Under the pieces are notes generated by a model, which was not told the DNA's origin, did not search any database, and was given only the letters and a program-made list of their open reading frames with translations. Shown piece by piece: positions 17,943-26,877 of a stretch of DNA of 64,000 nucleotides. Position 1 is the first letter of the stretch, and every line of letters begins with the position of its first letter. Source of the DNA: Marinovum algicola (GTDB lineage Bacteria; Pseudomonadota; Alphaproteobacteria; Rhodobacterales; Rhodobacteraceae); contig NZ_FNYY01000017.1 in NCBI RefSeq assembly GCF_900109145.1, positions 35,337 to 99,336 on the forward strand, read 5' to 3'. The position numbers and the translations under genes were made by a program.

Positions 17943-20807
17943 TCAGCCCGGGTGCCTGGCCGCGGCCGCTGGCGCCAGCACCGCGGCGATCAGGCCCAGC
18001 GGATGCAGCAAATCGCGGCCGGCCAGGCGGTGGCCCTGGCTGCGGCAGGAAAAGCCGCAGGCGGCGGTGGGACATGGGGCATCGACCTGATCCCGCCAGG
18101 ACAGGGCGAAGAGATCGCGCGACATGCGCTGATGGCGCGCCTGGTGGCCGAACAGCCCGGCCATGCCGCAACAGCCTGTGTCGGGTGTTTCCAGCGCGAC
18201 CCCGAGCGCGGCAAAGACCTGCCGCCACTGCCGGGCGCTTTGCGGATTGGCGGTGACTTCGGTGCAATGGCCCAGCAGCCGCGCCCTGTCCTGCCCGGCC
18301 TGCGGAAAGGCCTGGCCCCGCGCCAGCTCTTCCGCCAGAAATTCCTGTGGCATCAGAACCGCCGGCACGCGAATCCCGGCCTTCGGGTATTCCTGCCGCA
18401 GCATCATGCCGAACGCCGGATCGAGCGCCAGGATCGGCGCCCCGGTGGCCGCCGCGCGGCGCAGGTGCGCGGCCAGCCGGCCGGCAAGGCGCCGAAAGCC
18501 CGGCAGATCGCCGGCGCCATGGGCGGCCTTGCCCCCGGGACAGAGCGGCAGCAGACGCGGCGAATAGCCCAATGCGCGCAGCCCGGCCACGGCCTGGCGC
18601 TGCGCGGCCGCGTCGAAGAGCGCGGTAAACCAGTCTTGGGCGAGGATCACGCTTCCCTCGGGCAGCGACCCCGCCAGTTCGTTGTCGCGCAGGTACAGCT
18701 CGGGCGCCAGCCGCCGGGCCAGCCGCGGCGGCAGATCGGTGGTGGCGGTCAGCCTTTCGGCCAGCGGGCGAAGCAGCGGCCAGAGGGGCGCGACAACGGG
18801 CGCCAGCCGCAGCGCCAACGGGCTGGCGCGCTCGGCCAGGAGGGTCAGCCGCTCGGTCAGACCGCGCCGGTGGCGGCGGTGGTAGTCGGCCAGGAACCGG
18901 CTGCGCATCTCGGGAATGTCGACCTGCACCGGGCAAGACGTGGCGCAGGCCTTGCAGCCAAGGCAGGTATCGAGCACCGCATGCAGTTCGGCCTCGCGCC
19001 GGGCCAGCTCTGCCGGCGGCGCGCTGTCGCGGGCGCCGTGCCAGGCCCGCAGCGCATCGGCCCGGCCTTTCGGGCTGTGGCGCAGGTCGGCGCTGGCCTT
19101 GAACGAGGGACACATCGGCGTCGCGGCGGCGTAGGAGAGGCATTGCGCATTGCCATTGCAGCGAAAGGCCTTGTCGAGCGGGTCGCCCTCGGGCGCGTTG
19201 AACGGCCGGAACGGGGTGGTGGTGATGCCCATCAACCGCTCGGGCGGCGCCACCAGCTTGCCGGGGTTGTAGCGCCCCTCCGGGTCGAAGGCGGCCTTGA
19301 CGCCTTGCAGCGCGGCATAGGCCTCATCGCCGATCCAGTCGCGCAGATAGGCGCCGCGCACGCCCTTGCCGTGTTCTCCCCAGAAGATGCCGCCATGCTT
19401 GCGGGTCAGCGCAAAGACCGCATCCGAGACTTTCTGCAAGATCGCGCGGTCGGCGTCGCGGTCGATGTCGAGCGCCGGCCGGACGTGCAGGCAGCCGACA
19501 TCGGCATGACCATAGATGCCGTAGTTCAGGCCGAAGCCATCCAGCGTGGCGAGGAAGTCGTCGAGAAAGCCGGCCAGGTTCTCCGGCGGCACCACCGCGT
19601 CTTCGACAAAGGCGACCGGCCGGGCGCGGCCTTCGGTGCGGCCCAGCAGGCCGACCCCGGCCGAACGCACCGCCCAGAGCCGGCGGATCTCGTCTCGTCC
19701 GGCAGCGAGATGGGTGGCGCGCAGCCCCGGCAAGCTGGCCAGAATCTCGCCGATCGCCGCCACCCGGGCCTCGACCTCCTCGGGGCCGGTGCCATTGACC
19801 TCGATGAACACCGGGGCGATGTCGGGCGCGCGCAGCGCCTCGGGCAGCGCGTCCAGCAGACCGGCGTCGGCGGCCAGCCCCTGGGTGCGCGCGTCCATGA
19901 CCTCGACGGCGGTCGGCGCCCCTCGCGCCAGCGGAACCGCGGCAGAGAGTGCGGCGCGAAACCCGTCGAAGCCGGCCAGGATCAGGCGTTTCTCGGCCTC
20001 GATGCGGCGCAGCCGGACGCGGATGCGCGAGATCAGCCCCAGCGTGCCCTCGGCGCCGGGAAACAGCCGCCACCAGTCGAAGCCGCCCGGCTCGGTGCAG
20101 GCGCGTTCGAGATCGTAGCCGGTGAACCGCCGGTTCAGCGCGGGGGTGGCCGCGACAAACGCGGCGCGGCCGTCGCGCGCCGCACGCCCGGCCTCGGCCA
20201 GCATCGGCCGGGCCCAGTCCGGAGCCGGGTCACCGCTCCACAACAGCCCTTCGGGGCGCGCGATCTCAAGACCCACAAGGTTGTCCGAGGTCTTGCCATA
20301 GACCCGCGACCCCTTGCCCGAGGCGTCGGTGCTGACCATGCCGCCGATGGTGCAGCGGGTCGACGTCGAGGTTTCCGGTGCGAAAAACCAGCCGGTGTCG
20401 CGGATCTGCGCGTTCAGATCGTCGAGTACCAGGCCCGGCTCGACATCGGCCCACCCGGCCTCGGCATCGAGCGCCAGCAAGCGGTGCATGTGGCGGCGGG
20501 TGTCGACCACCACGCCCCGGTTGAGACTCTGGCCGTTGGTGCCGGTGCCGCCCCCCCGCGCGGTCAGCGGGATGGCGCGGAACCGCGGCTGATGCATCAC
20601 CGCCACCAGTACCGCCATGTCGGCGGCATCGCACGGGGCGGCAACCAGATCGGGGCAGATGCGATAGACCGAATTGTCGGTCGACATCGCCTCGCGCAGG
20701 GCGCTGTCACCGTCCAGCGCGCCGCGGAATCCGGCCTGCCGCAGCGCCTCGTCCAGCGCTTCGATGGCAACCGCCGCGCCGTCGCCTGTCTGCGGAAGCT
20801 CACTCAT
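17943..20807 (-). CDS. FAD-linked dehydrogenase with Fe-S/CCG C-terminus (YdiJ-like, D-2-hydroxyglutarate dehydrogenase type)
   Basis: This 954-aa fusion has an N-terminal FAD-binding domain (LTARGGGTGTNGQSL; CTIGGMVSTDASGKGS) and a flavin-linked oxidase C-domain (GHADVGCLHVRP; GEHGKGVRGAYL). A ferredoxin-type region follows (CNGNAQCLSY near 552, CLGCKACATSCP near 614), and a heterodisulfide-reductase-like CCG motif (DTGCCGMAG) lies near 876. E. coli YdiJ, of this architecture, oxidises D-2-hydroxyglutarate; related enzymes act on D-lactate. Electrons likely go to the quinone pool. The start at 20807 was chosen because upstream in-frame codons overlap the divergent LysR gene. The LysR gene across a 64-bp gap is the probable regulator. 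Confidence 0.85.
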   Translation of the reverse strand: MSELPQTGDGAAVAIEALDEALRQAGFRGALDGDSALREAMSTDNSVYRICPDLVAAPCDAADMAVLVAVMHQPRFRAIPLTARGGGTGTNGQSLNRGVVVDTRRHMHRLLALDAEAGWADVEPGLVLDDLNAQIRDTGWFFAPETSTSTRCTIGGMVSTDASGKGSRVYGKTSDNLVGLEIARPEGLLWSGDPAPDWARPMLAEAGRAARDGRAAFVAATPALNRRFTGYDLERACTEPGGFDWWRLFPGAEGTLGLISRIRVRLRRIEAEKRLILAGFDGFRAALSAAVPLARGAPTAVEVMDARTQGLAADAGLLDALPEALRAPDIAPVFIEVNGTGPEEVEARVAAIGEILASLPGLRATHLAAGRDEIRRLWAVRSAGVGLLGRTEGRARPVAFVEDAVVPPENLAGFLDDFLATLDGFGLNYGIYGHADVGCLHVRPALDIDRDADRAILQKVSDAVFALTRKHGGIFWGEHGKGVRGAYLRDWIGDEAYAALQGVKAAFDPEGRYNPGKLVAPPERLMGITTTPFRPFNAPEGDPLDKAFRCNGNAQCLSYAAATPMCPSFKASADLRHSPKGRADALRAWHGARDSAPPAELARREAELHAVLDTCLGCKACATSCPVQVDIPEMRSRFLADYHRRHRRGLTERLTLLAERASPLALRLAPVVAPLWPLLRPLAERLTATTDLPPRLARRLAPELYLRDNELAGSLPEGSVILAQDWFTALFDAAAQRQAVAGLRALGYSPRLLPLCPGGKAAHGAGDLPGFRRLAGRLAAHLRRAAATGAPILALDPAFGMMLRQEYPKAGIRVPAVLMPQEFLAEELARGQAFPQAGQDRARLLGHCTEVTANPQSARQWRQVFAALGVALETPDTGCCGMAGLFGHQARHQRMSRDLFALSWRDQVDAPCPTAACGFSCRSQGHRLAGRDLLHPLGLIAAVLAPAAAARHPG

Positions 20808-20871
20808 ATTCGGCCGCCCTTTGTCGGAATCTGTTGCTTTGTGGCGTTTAGTATCATATTTTCCGAATAAC
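20808..20871. promoter_or_regulatory. Divergent promoter of YdiJ-like gene and lysR
   Basis: The 64-bp AT-rich gap contains TCGGAA (20824-20829) and its inverse TTCCGA (20861-20866), plus ATTCGG (20808-20813) and CCGAAT (20863-20868). Paired half-sites in a divergent gap are typical of LysR-regulated promoters. Confidence 0.4.
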
Positions 20872-21807
20872 ATGAAAGCTTCGACAGACAAATTGAATAT
20901 CAATTTCCGCCATCTCCGCGCCCTGCATGCAATCGCGGCGCAGGGAACCTTCGCCGCGGCGGCGGAATCGCTGGGTGTCGTGCCCTCGGCGCTGTCGGAG
21001 CTGATGCGCCAGCTCGAGGCCGACATCGGCGCCCCGCTCTTCGACCGTCGCACACGGCCGCCCTCGATCACGCCGCTCGGCCGCGACTTTCTTGCCGATA
21101 CCGCGCCGCTGGTGTCCGGCATGGACCGGGCAATCGACCGGCTCAGCGCCCGCGCCGGGCTGGAAAGCGGCACGCTGCACATTGGCGCCTCCCCCTCGGC
21201 GATCTCGGAGCTGCTGGCGCCGGTGCTGGCGGATTTCCTTGCCGGGCGGTCGGGGCTGCAATGCTTGCTGCACGACGACATCGCCGAACGCCTGGCGCAG
21301 ATGGTGGCCGAGGGCCGGCTCGATATCGCCATTGCCGGGCGGGCAAAACATTCGGCCGATCTGCGCCAGCGCGGCATCCTGCGCGACGAGATCGGGCTGG
21401 CCTGCCCGGCGGGCCACGCCTTTGCCGGCTGCGACGCCGTGCGGCTTGACGAGATCGACGCCGCCTCGCTGATCGGGCTCGACGCCCAGGCCGGCACCCA
21501 ACAGCTTCTGACCGATTGCGCGGCGATCCCGCGCGCCTTTCTCGCGCCGCAGCTGCGCGCCCATTCGACCATTGCCCAGCTCTGCATGGTGCGCGCCGGG
21601 CTGGGGGTCGCGCTTCTGCCCAGGAACGCAGTGCTGCTGTTCCGCGACCCGCAAATCCGCTTTGTGCCGGTGGGGGGCCTCGATCTCTGGCGCAGCCTCT
21701 ACCTGCTGGAGCCGGCCCGCAGGCCGCTGACCGAGGCCGCCCGAGCCTTCGTCGCGACGCTCGAGCAGCGGGTGCCGGCCCTCACCGAAAGCGCCACCGC
21801 CCCATGA
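20872..21807 (+). CDS. LysR-family transcriptional regulator
   Basis: This 311-aa protein has an N-terminal LysR helix-turn-helix (residues about 10-65: FRHLRALHAIAAQGTFAAAA, ESLGVVPSALSELMRQLEA) and a substrate-binding domain from about residue 95. The start at 20872 matches the HTH onset. It is divergent from the YdiJ-like dehydrogenase and followed after 40 bp by gamma-glutamyltransferase on the same strand, so it may control either or both. Ligand unknown. Confidence 0.9.
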   Translation: MKASTDKLNINFRHLRALHAIAAQGTFAAAAESLGVVPSALSELMRQLEADIGAPLFDRRTRPPSITPLGRDFLADTAPLVSGMDRAIDRLSARAGLESGTLHIGASPSAISELLAPVLADFLAGRSGLQCLLHDDIAERLAQMVAEGRLDIAIAGRAKHSADLRQRGILRDEIGLACPAGHAFAGCDAVRLDEIDAASLIGLDAQAGTQQLLTDCAAIPRAFLAPQLRAHSTIAQLCMVRAGLGVALLPRNAVLLFRDPQIRFVPVGGLDLWRSLYLLEPARRPLTEAARAFVATLEQRVPALTESATAP

Positions 21808-21847
21808 CCCCAGGACGCCCTGCGCGGGCCCGACCACAGGACCGATC

Positions 21848-23500
21848 ATGACGCAAGCTCCTTCCCTGCCCTTCACCTGCCGCAAGGCCCCGGCCAGCGG
21901 GTCCGGCGGCGTCGTCGTCACCAACCACCCGCTGGGCAGCGCCGCCGGCCACGAAATGCTGGCGGCGGGCGGCAATGCCGTGGATGCGGCGGTTGCCGCG
22001 TTGCTGGCGCTGACCGTGGTCGAGCCGATGATGGTGGGCATTGCCGGCGGCGGCGTCGCGCATCTGCGCACCCCGGACGGCCGCCACGTGGTCTATGACT
22101 GCCTGTCGCACGCCGGCGCCGCCGCCACGCCCGGGATGTTCCGCCCGGTCTCGGACCGGCTGCCCGATTACATGGAGACGGAAGGCCGCCGCAATCTCGT
22201 CGGCCCGGCGGCGGTGGCGGTGCCCGGCAACCTGCGTGGCTGGTGCGCGATGCAGGCGGCGCAGGGCGCCCTGCCCTTTGCCGATGTCATCGCCCCGGCG
22301 ATCCGGCTGGCCGCCGGCGGTTTCCGGGTCACCGCCTATCTCAACGGCACGATCCAGCGCCATGCCGCTGATCTGGCCCGCGACCCGGTGATCGCCGCGC
22401 TGTTCCTGCCGGGCGGCGCCCCCGCCACGCCCGGCCACCGGCTGGTGCAGGGCGATTATGCCGAGAGCCTGAGACAGATCGCCCGCGAGGGCGACACCGC
22501 GCTGCACGGCGGATCGCTGGGCGCGGCGCTGGTCGAAAGGCTGGGCGCCGAGGGCAGCGTCTCGCTGGATGATCTTCGCGACTACCGGGCGCGCGAACGC
22601 GATGCCATCTTTGCCGACTATCGCGGCCATCAGATCGCCGGGCCGCCGCCGCCGGCCTCTTCGGGCGTGCATGTGGCGCAGATGCTCAACATCCTCGAAG
22701 GCTACGACCTCGCCGCCATGGGCTTCGACAGCGCCGCGCGGCTGCATCTTCTGGCCGAGGTGATCCGCGTCGGCTTCGAGGACCGCCGCGCCGCCTCGGG
22801 CGACCCGGATTTCGTCGACATCCCGGTCGAGCGGCTGATTTCCAAGGACTACGCCCGCGACTGCCGCGCCCGGCTGCGCGATGCCGGGGGCGCCGGGCCG
22901 GTGCCGCCGGGCCATGAGAGCCGGAACACCACCCATGTCACCGTGGCCGACCGCGACGGTTTCGTGGTTTCCGCCACCCATACCATCAACGGCCTGTTCG
23001 GGGCGCGGATCATGGTGCCGGGCACCGGCATCATCCCCAACAACTACATGTACAATTTCGACCCCCACCCCGGCAAGGCGCTGTCGATCCAGCCCGGCAA
23101 GCGGGTGCCGACCTCGATGGCGCCGATGATGGTGCTCAAGGATGGCGTGCCGCGCTTTGCGCTCGGCCTGCCCGGCGCGCTCCGCATCTTCCCCTCGGCG
23201 ATGCAGGCCATCGTCAACCTGATCGATTTCGGCCTCACCCCGCAACAGGCGGTCGAGGCGCCGCGGATCTGGACCGAAGGCGGTCATGTCGAACTCGAAC
23301 CCGACTACGCCCATCACCGGGAGGCGCTGGAAGCCAGGGGCCACGAAGTCGCCCTGGTGCCGCATGTCGGCGGCGGCATGAACGCCATCGCCTTCGGGCC
23401 GGGCGGGCAGATGACCGGCGCCGCCTGCTGGCGCGCCGACGGCACGGTTTCGGCGATGGGCGGCGGGCTGGCCGAGGCCGGCGTCTCCTTCCATATCTGA
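21848..23500 (+). CDS. ggt: Gamma-glutamyltransferase-family protein
   Basis: This 550-aa Ntn-hydrolase-type precursor shows the Ggt opening (VVVTNHPLGSAAGHEMLAAG, GGNAVDAAVAA) and the autoprocessing motif NTTHVTVAD at residues 360-368, where Thr361 is the expected nucleophile and new N-terminus of the small subunit. The downstream GxxFG/NN segment (NGLFGARIMV, IIPNNYMYNFDP) is also present. No signal peptide is visible, so it may act in the cytoplasm, unlike E. coli Ggt. It cleaves gamma-glutamyl amides such as glutathione. It lies between a LysR gene and an SDR gene on the same strand. Confidence 0.87.
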   Translation: MTQAPSLPFTCRKAPASGSGGVVVTNHPLGSAAGHEMLAAGGNAVDAAVAALLALTVVEPMMVGIAGGGVAHLRTPDGRHVVYDCLSHAGAAATPGMFRPVSDRLPDYMETEGRRNLVGPAAVAVPGNLRGWCAMQAAQGALPFADVIAPAIRLAAGGFRVTAYLNGTIQRHAADLARDPVIAALFLPGGAPATPGHRLVQGDYAESLRQIAREGDTALHGGSLGAALVERLGAEGSVSLDDLRDYRARERDAIFADYRGHQIAGPPPPASSGVHVAQMLNILEGYDLAAMGFDSAARLHLLAEVIRVGFEDRRAASGDPDFVDIPVERLISKDYARDCRARLRDAGGAGPVPPGHESRNTTHVTVADRDGFVVSATHTINGLFGARIMVPGTGIIPNNYMYNFDPHPGKALSIQPGKRVPTSMAPMMVLKDGVPRFALGLPGALRIFPSAMQAIVNLIDFGLTPQQAVEAPRIWTEGGHVELEPDYAHHREALEARGHEVALVPHVGGGMNAIAFGPGGQMTGAACWRADGTVSAMGGGLAEAGVSFHI

Positions 23501-23528
23501 GCCGACAAGACCGCAAAGGAGGCACCGG

Positions 23529-24260
23529 ATGACCCAGAAGACACTCCTGCTCACCGGCGCCAGCCGTGGGATCGGCCACGCCACGGTTAAGCTGTTTCAG
23601 GCCGCCGGTTGGCGGGTGCTGACGGTCTCGCGCAGCGCCTTCGATGCGCGGTGCCCCTGGCACGCCGGCACCTCCGATCATTTCCAGGGCAATCTGGCGG
23701 ATCCGGCCGCGCGCGCCGATCTGGTGGCGCGCCTGCGCGAGACATTGGGCGACGGCGGTCTCAACGCCATCGTCAACAATGCCGGCATCTCGCCGAAGGG
23801 GCCGCAGGGCGAGCGCCTCGGCGTGGCCACCAGCAGCGACGAGATCTGGCGGCAGGTGCTTGCGGTCAACCTGATCGGCCCCGCGGCGCTGATGCGCGAC
23901 CTGATGCCCGAGCTCGCGCGTGGTACGGGCGCGGTGGTCAATGTCGGGTCCATCGTCGGCACCCGCGTGCACCCCTTTGCCGGCACCGCCTATGCCTGTT
24001 CCAAGGCGGCGCTGGCGGCCCTGACCCGCGAGGCGGCGGCCGAGCTCGGCCCGCGTGGCATCCGGGTCAACATGGTTACCCCGGGCGAGATCGAGACCGA
24101 AATCCTGTCACCCGGCACCGAGGAGATGGCCAGCCTGATCCCGATGCGCCGGCTCGGCCAGCCCGACGAGGTCGCCCGCGTCGTGCTGTTCCTGTGTTCA
24201 GCCGAGGCCGGCTATGTCAATGGCAGCTCGATCGACGTGAACGGGGGCCAACATGTCTGA
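23529..24260 (+). CDS. Short-chain dehydrogenase/reductase
   Basis: This 243-aa SDR has the cofactor motif TGASRGIG (residues 9-16), NNAG motif, catalytic Ser in NVGSIVG, YACSK catalytic pair and the C-terminal GYVNGSSIDVNGGQ. It is a classical NAD(P)-dependent oxidoreductase. A GGAGG ribosome-binding site lies 6-10 nt upstream, and it follows ggt by 28 bp, suggesting co-transcription. Substrate not recognisable. Confidence 0.87.
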   Translation: MTQKTLLLTGASRGIGHATVKLFQAAGWRVLTVSRSAFDARCPWHAGTSDHFQGNLADPAARADLVARLRETLGDGGLNAIVNNAGISPKGPQGERLGVATSSDEIWRQVLAVNLIGPAALMRDLMPELARGTGAVVNVGSIVGTRVHPFAGTAYACSKAALAALTREAAAELGPRGIRVNMVTPGEIETEILSPGTEEMASLIPMRRLGQPDEVARVVLFLCSAEAGYVNGSSIDVNGGQHV

Positions 24261-24276
24261 GGGCCCCCGCCGGATG

Positions 24277-25209
24277 TCAGTAGCCGCGCGCCGCATCGGC
24301 CACATCGGGGCAGGTGCCGGTCTCGGCGAACTGCCGCAGGTTCTCGGCGATGATCCGGCCGCCGGTGTCGGCATCGATCTGCGAGGCGACATGCGGCGTC
24401 ACGGTGATCCCGCGATGGCTCCAGAACGGGTGATCGGCGGGCAGCGGCTCCTGGTGAAAGACGTCGAGCGTGGCCTGTTTCACCTGGCCGCTGTCAAGCG
24501 CCGCCAGGAGATCGTCATCCACCAGATGCGGGCCACGGGCGCAATTGATCACGCAGGCCTCGCGCGGCAGCTTGGCGAAGAGCTCGGCGTTCAGGATGCC
24601 GCGCGTCGCTTCGGTCAGCGGCAACAGGTTGACCAGGATCTCGCAGCCGTCGAGGAAGGCGTCAAAGCCCTCGGCCCCGGAATAGCATGTCACGCCGCTG
24701 ATCTCCTTGGGCGATTTCGACCAGCCACGGGTGGCAAAGCCCAGCCCGGCCAGCGTCTGCGCCGCCGCCGCACCGAGATTGCCCAGCCCCATCACCCCGA
24801 CCGTGCGGTTCGGCGCCACCGGCACCACGATGGCGTGCCAGTCGGCCTCGGCCTGGGCCTGAAGCTGGCGCGGCATGTCGCGGTGATGGCGAAGCACGTG
24901 CAGGGCGACGTATTCGCGCATCCGCTGCGTCAGGTCGTCGCCGACGGTGCGGATGATCGGTACGCCGACGGGGAGATTTTCGTCGGCGAGAACATGGTCG
25001 ATGCCGGCACCGATCGAGACGATGGCCTTGAGGTTCGCGAACCGGGCGAGATCGCCGGTGCGCGGACGCCAGACCACGGCGACGTCGATGCTTTCCGGCT
25101 CGCTCGCCTGATCCATCGCGACGACCTGCCAGCCGGGCAGCAGGCCTTGCAGCATCTCGACCCACCATTGGATCTTGTCTTCGAGGGGCAGGTAGACGGC
25201 GGCTTTCAT
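24277..25209 (-). CDS. ghrA: D-2-hydroxyacid dehydrogenase, glyoxylate/hydroxypyruvate reductase A type
   Basis: This 310-aa enzyme shows the Rossmann motif GVMGLGNLGAAAAQTL and catalytic residues in INCARGPHLV (Arg), FHQEPLP (Glu) and TVTPHVAS (His), matching the GhrA group that reduces glyoxylate and hydroxypyruvate with NADPH. The ATG at 25209 is preferred over 25224 because AAGGA lies 7 nt before it. It is divergent from a LysR gene across a short gap and convergent with the SDR. The substrate could be another 2-oxoacid. Confidence 0.85.
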   Translation of the reverse strand: MKAAVYLPLEDKIQWWVEMLQGLLPGWQVVAMDQASEPESIDVAVVWRPRTGDLARFANLKAIVSIGAGIDHVLADENLPVGVPIIRTVGDDLTQRMREYVALHVLRHHRDMPRQLQAQAEADWHAIVVPVAPNRTVGVMGLGNLGAAAAQTLAGLGFATRGWSKSPKEISGVTCYSGAEGFDAFLDGCEILVNLLPLTEATRGILNAELFAKLPREACVINCARGPHLVDDDLLAALDSGQVKQATLDVFHQEPLPADHPFWSHRGITVTPHVASQIDADTGGRIIAENLRQFAETGTCPDVADAARGY

Positions 25210-25247
25210 GGATCTGTCCTTCATTGTTCGTGTCGGGGAGTTAGGGG

Positions 25248-26162
25248 ATGAATTTCAAACAGCTCGAGGCCTTCTACTGGCTCAGCCAGATTCAGAACTA
25301 CCGGCAGACCGCGCAGCGCCTCGGGCTGACGCAACCGGCGGTCTCGGCGCGGATTCAGTCCCTCGAGACCGATCTCGGCAAGACCCTGATCGACCGCAAC
25401 GCCCCGGCCTTCCGGCTGACCGATCAGGGCATGGAGGTGGCGGATTTCGCGTTGCAGTTCCTGAACCTGCGCGAGACGATGAACACCCGGCTTCTGGACA
25501 AGCACAAGCAGCGGCTGACCATCGGGCTGGCCGGTATGGCGGCGCTGACCTGGGGGCCGATCCTGCTGCAACGGCTGCGCGACGAACTCCCGGAGATCAC
25601 CCTCGACGTCTATTCCAGCTCGGATCTGCAACTGGCGCGTTTCATCGATGCCGGGACGCTGGATCTCGCCTTCACCGCCGGCGGCGACAGGGTGCCGGAG
25701 GCCGCCTTCACCACCCGCTTCGATGTCGGCTGGGTGGCGCGGCCGGATCTGGTGCAGGGCGTGGTGCAGCCGCTGACGCCCGAGGCGCTGCGCAATCTGC
25801 CGCTGGTGCTCTATCCCAAGACCTCGCCGATGTGGAACCCGGTGGCCGAGGTCATCGACGAGATGCGCTCGCAGCCGGCGGCGCGGCACTACGGCAATTC
25901 GCTGTCGACGATGTACGACATGCTGCGGCGGGGCTATGGCGCCTCGGCGCTGGCCCTGGCCGGCGTCGAGCAGGAGCTGGCCGACGGCCGGCTGGTCCAG
26001 CTCGAGGTGACCGACAAGATCCCGCCGCTCGACCTCGCCTGCACCTACGCCAACCGGGCGCGGCGCAAGCAGGTCAAGCTGGTTCTGGAACTGGCACGCG
26101 ACAGCGCGCAGGCCTGGTGTCGGGATCATCCGCGCTATACCTCTTACATCGAGGGCAACTAG
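25248..26162 (+). CDS. LysR-family transcriptional regulator
   Basis: This 304-aa regulator has the HTH at residues 2-60 (MNFKQLEAFYWLSQIQNYRQ, TAQRLGLTQPAVSARIQSLE) and a periplasmic-binding-like effector domain. It is divergent from the GhrA-like gene across 38 bp, and convergent with the RraA-TRAP-creatininase operon that ends 28 bp beyond it. It could regulate ghrA or that catabolic operon. Confidence 0.9.
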   Translation: MNFKQLEAFYWLSQIQNYRQTAQRLGLTQPAVSARIQSLETDLGKTLIDRNAPAFRLTDQGMEVADFALQFLNLRETMNTRLLDKHKQRLTIGLAGMAALTWGPILLQRLRDELPEITLDVYSSSDLQLARFIDAGTLDLAFTAGGDRVPEAAFTTRFDVGWVARPDLVQGVVQPLTPEALRNLPLVLYPKTSPMWNPVAEVIDEMRSQPAARHYGNSLSTMYDMLRRGYGASALALAGVEQELADGRLVQLEVTDKIPPLDLACTYANRARRKQVKLVLELARDSAQAWCRDHPRYTSYIEGN

Positions 26163-26190
26163 GGTCAGGTTACATCGTAGGCAACGGGGG

Positions 26191-26868
26191 TCAGCCCGCC
26201 AGCTTGCCCTCGACCATCTTCGTCGCACCGGACAATTGGCCGAGATGCGTGCCGTCGCTGACCTTGACCTCGCTGATGCGGCCGCGCTCGGTCTTCAGCT
26301 CGCCCTCTTCCAGCACCGCATCGAGATCCTCGGGCGCGATGAACAGCACCCCGGAGGCATCCGCCAGCACCGCATAGCCGGGCAGCACCGCCGCGCCGCC
26401 GATCGAGACCGGCACGTTGAAGCCGCCGCCGGTGTTGTAGAGCCGCGTCGTCACCGGCGAAGCGCCGCGCGACCACATGGCAAAGCCTTGTTCCTCGATC
26501 TCGGCGGTGTCGGTGTGCGGGCCGTCGACGCAGCCGCCCTCCAGCCCGATCATCGCCGCCATCCGGGTCACGCCGCCGCCCCAGCAGGCATATTTGCTGT
26601 CGCCCAGCCGGTCGACGGCCAGGAAGTAACCCGGCCCGCATTGGCTCAGGCAATGGTGCAGCAGCGTCGAATCGAGGCCGGGAATGGCCAATGTCGCCAC
26701 CGTCGCCGCCACCACCTTGCCGGGCAGCACCGGCTGAATCGCCGGCGCGGCAAAGCCGAAGTGATAGAAATGCCCGATGGTCGCGGTTTCCAGCTTGGCC
26801 AGACGGTCGAGCTTGTCCTGCGCGATCGGCGTCGGCATCGGGTTCATTTTGTAGGTCAGGTTGGTCAT
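26191..26868 (-). CDS. RraA-like / HMG-CHA aldolase family protein with altered active-site Arg
   Basis: This 225-aa protein has the family core: a glycine-rich phosphate-like loop (CWGGGVTRMAAMIGLEG), VDGPHTDTAEIEEQGFAMW and VLADASGVLFIAPEDLDAVL. Typical members carry an Arg-Asp pair after VDG (VDGxxRDxxE), where the Arg binds substrate carboxylate. Here the pair is Thr-Asp. It may be an aldolase, oxaloacetate-type decarboxylase or dimethylmenaquinone-methyltransferase-like annotation; RNase E inhibition is unlikely to be its role in this operon. It is the last gene of the creatininase-TRAP operon, 9 nt after dctM. Confidence 0.8.
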   Translation of the reverse strand: MTNLTYKMNPMPTPIAQDKLDRLAKLETATIGHFYHFGFAAPAIQPVLPGKVVAATVATLAIPGLDSTLLHHCLSQCGPGYFLAVDRLGDSKYACWGGGVTRMAAMIGLEGGCVDGPHTDTAEIEEQGFAMWSRGASPVTTRLYNTGGGFNVPVSIGGAAVLPGYAVLADASGVLFIAPEDLDAVLEEGELKTERGRISEVKVSDGTHLGQLSGATKMVEGKLAG

Positions 26869-26877
26869 GGTTCGTCC

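Noticed and set aside
17820..20870. A 1016-codon open frame on the plus strand opposite the YdiJ-like gene
   Set aside because: Low-complexity composition and no motifs. The minus strand carries complete FAD, Fe-S and CCG motifs over the same span.
26163..26190. Duplicated-looking words GGGTCAGGTTACATCG and GGGCAACTAGGG around the lysR stop as a possible att site
   Set aside because: The similarity is short and imperfect, with no integrase or repeat partner nearby.
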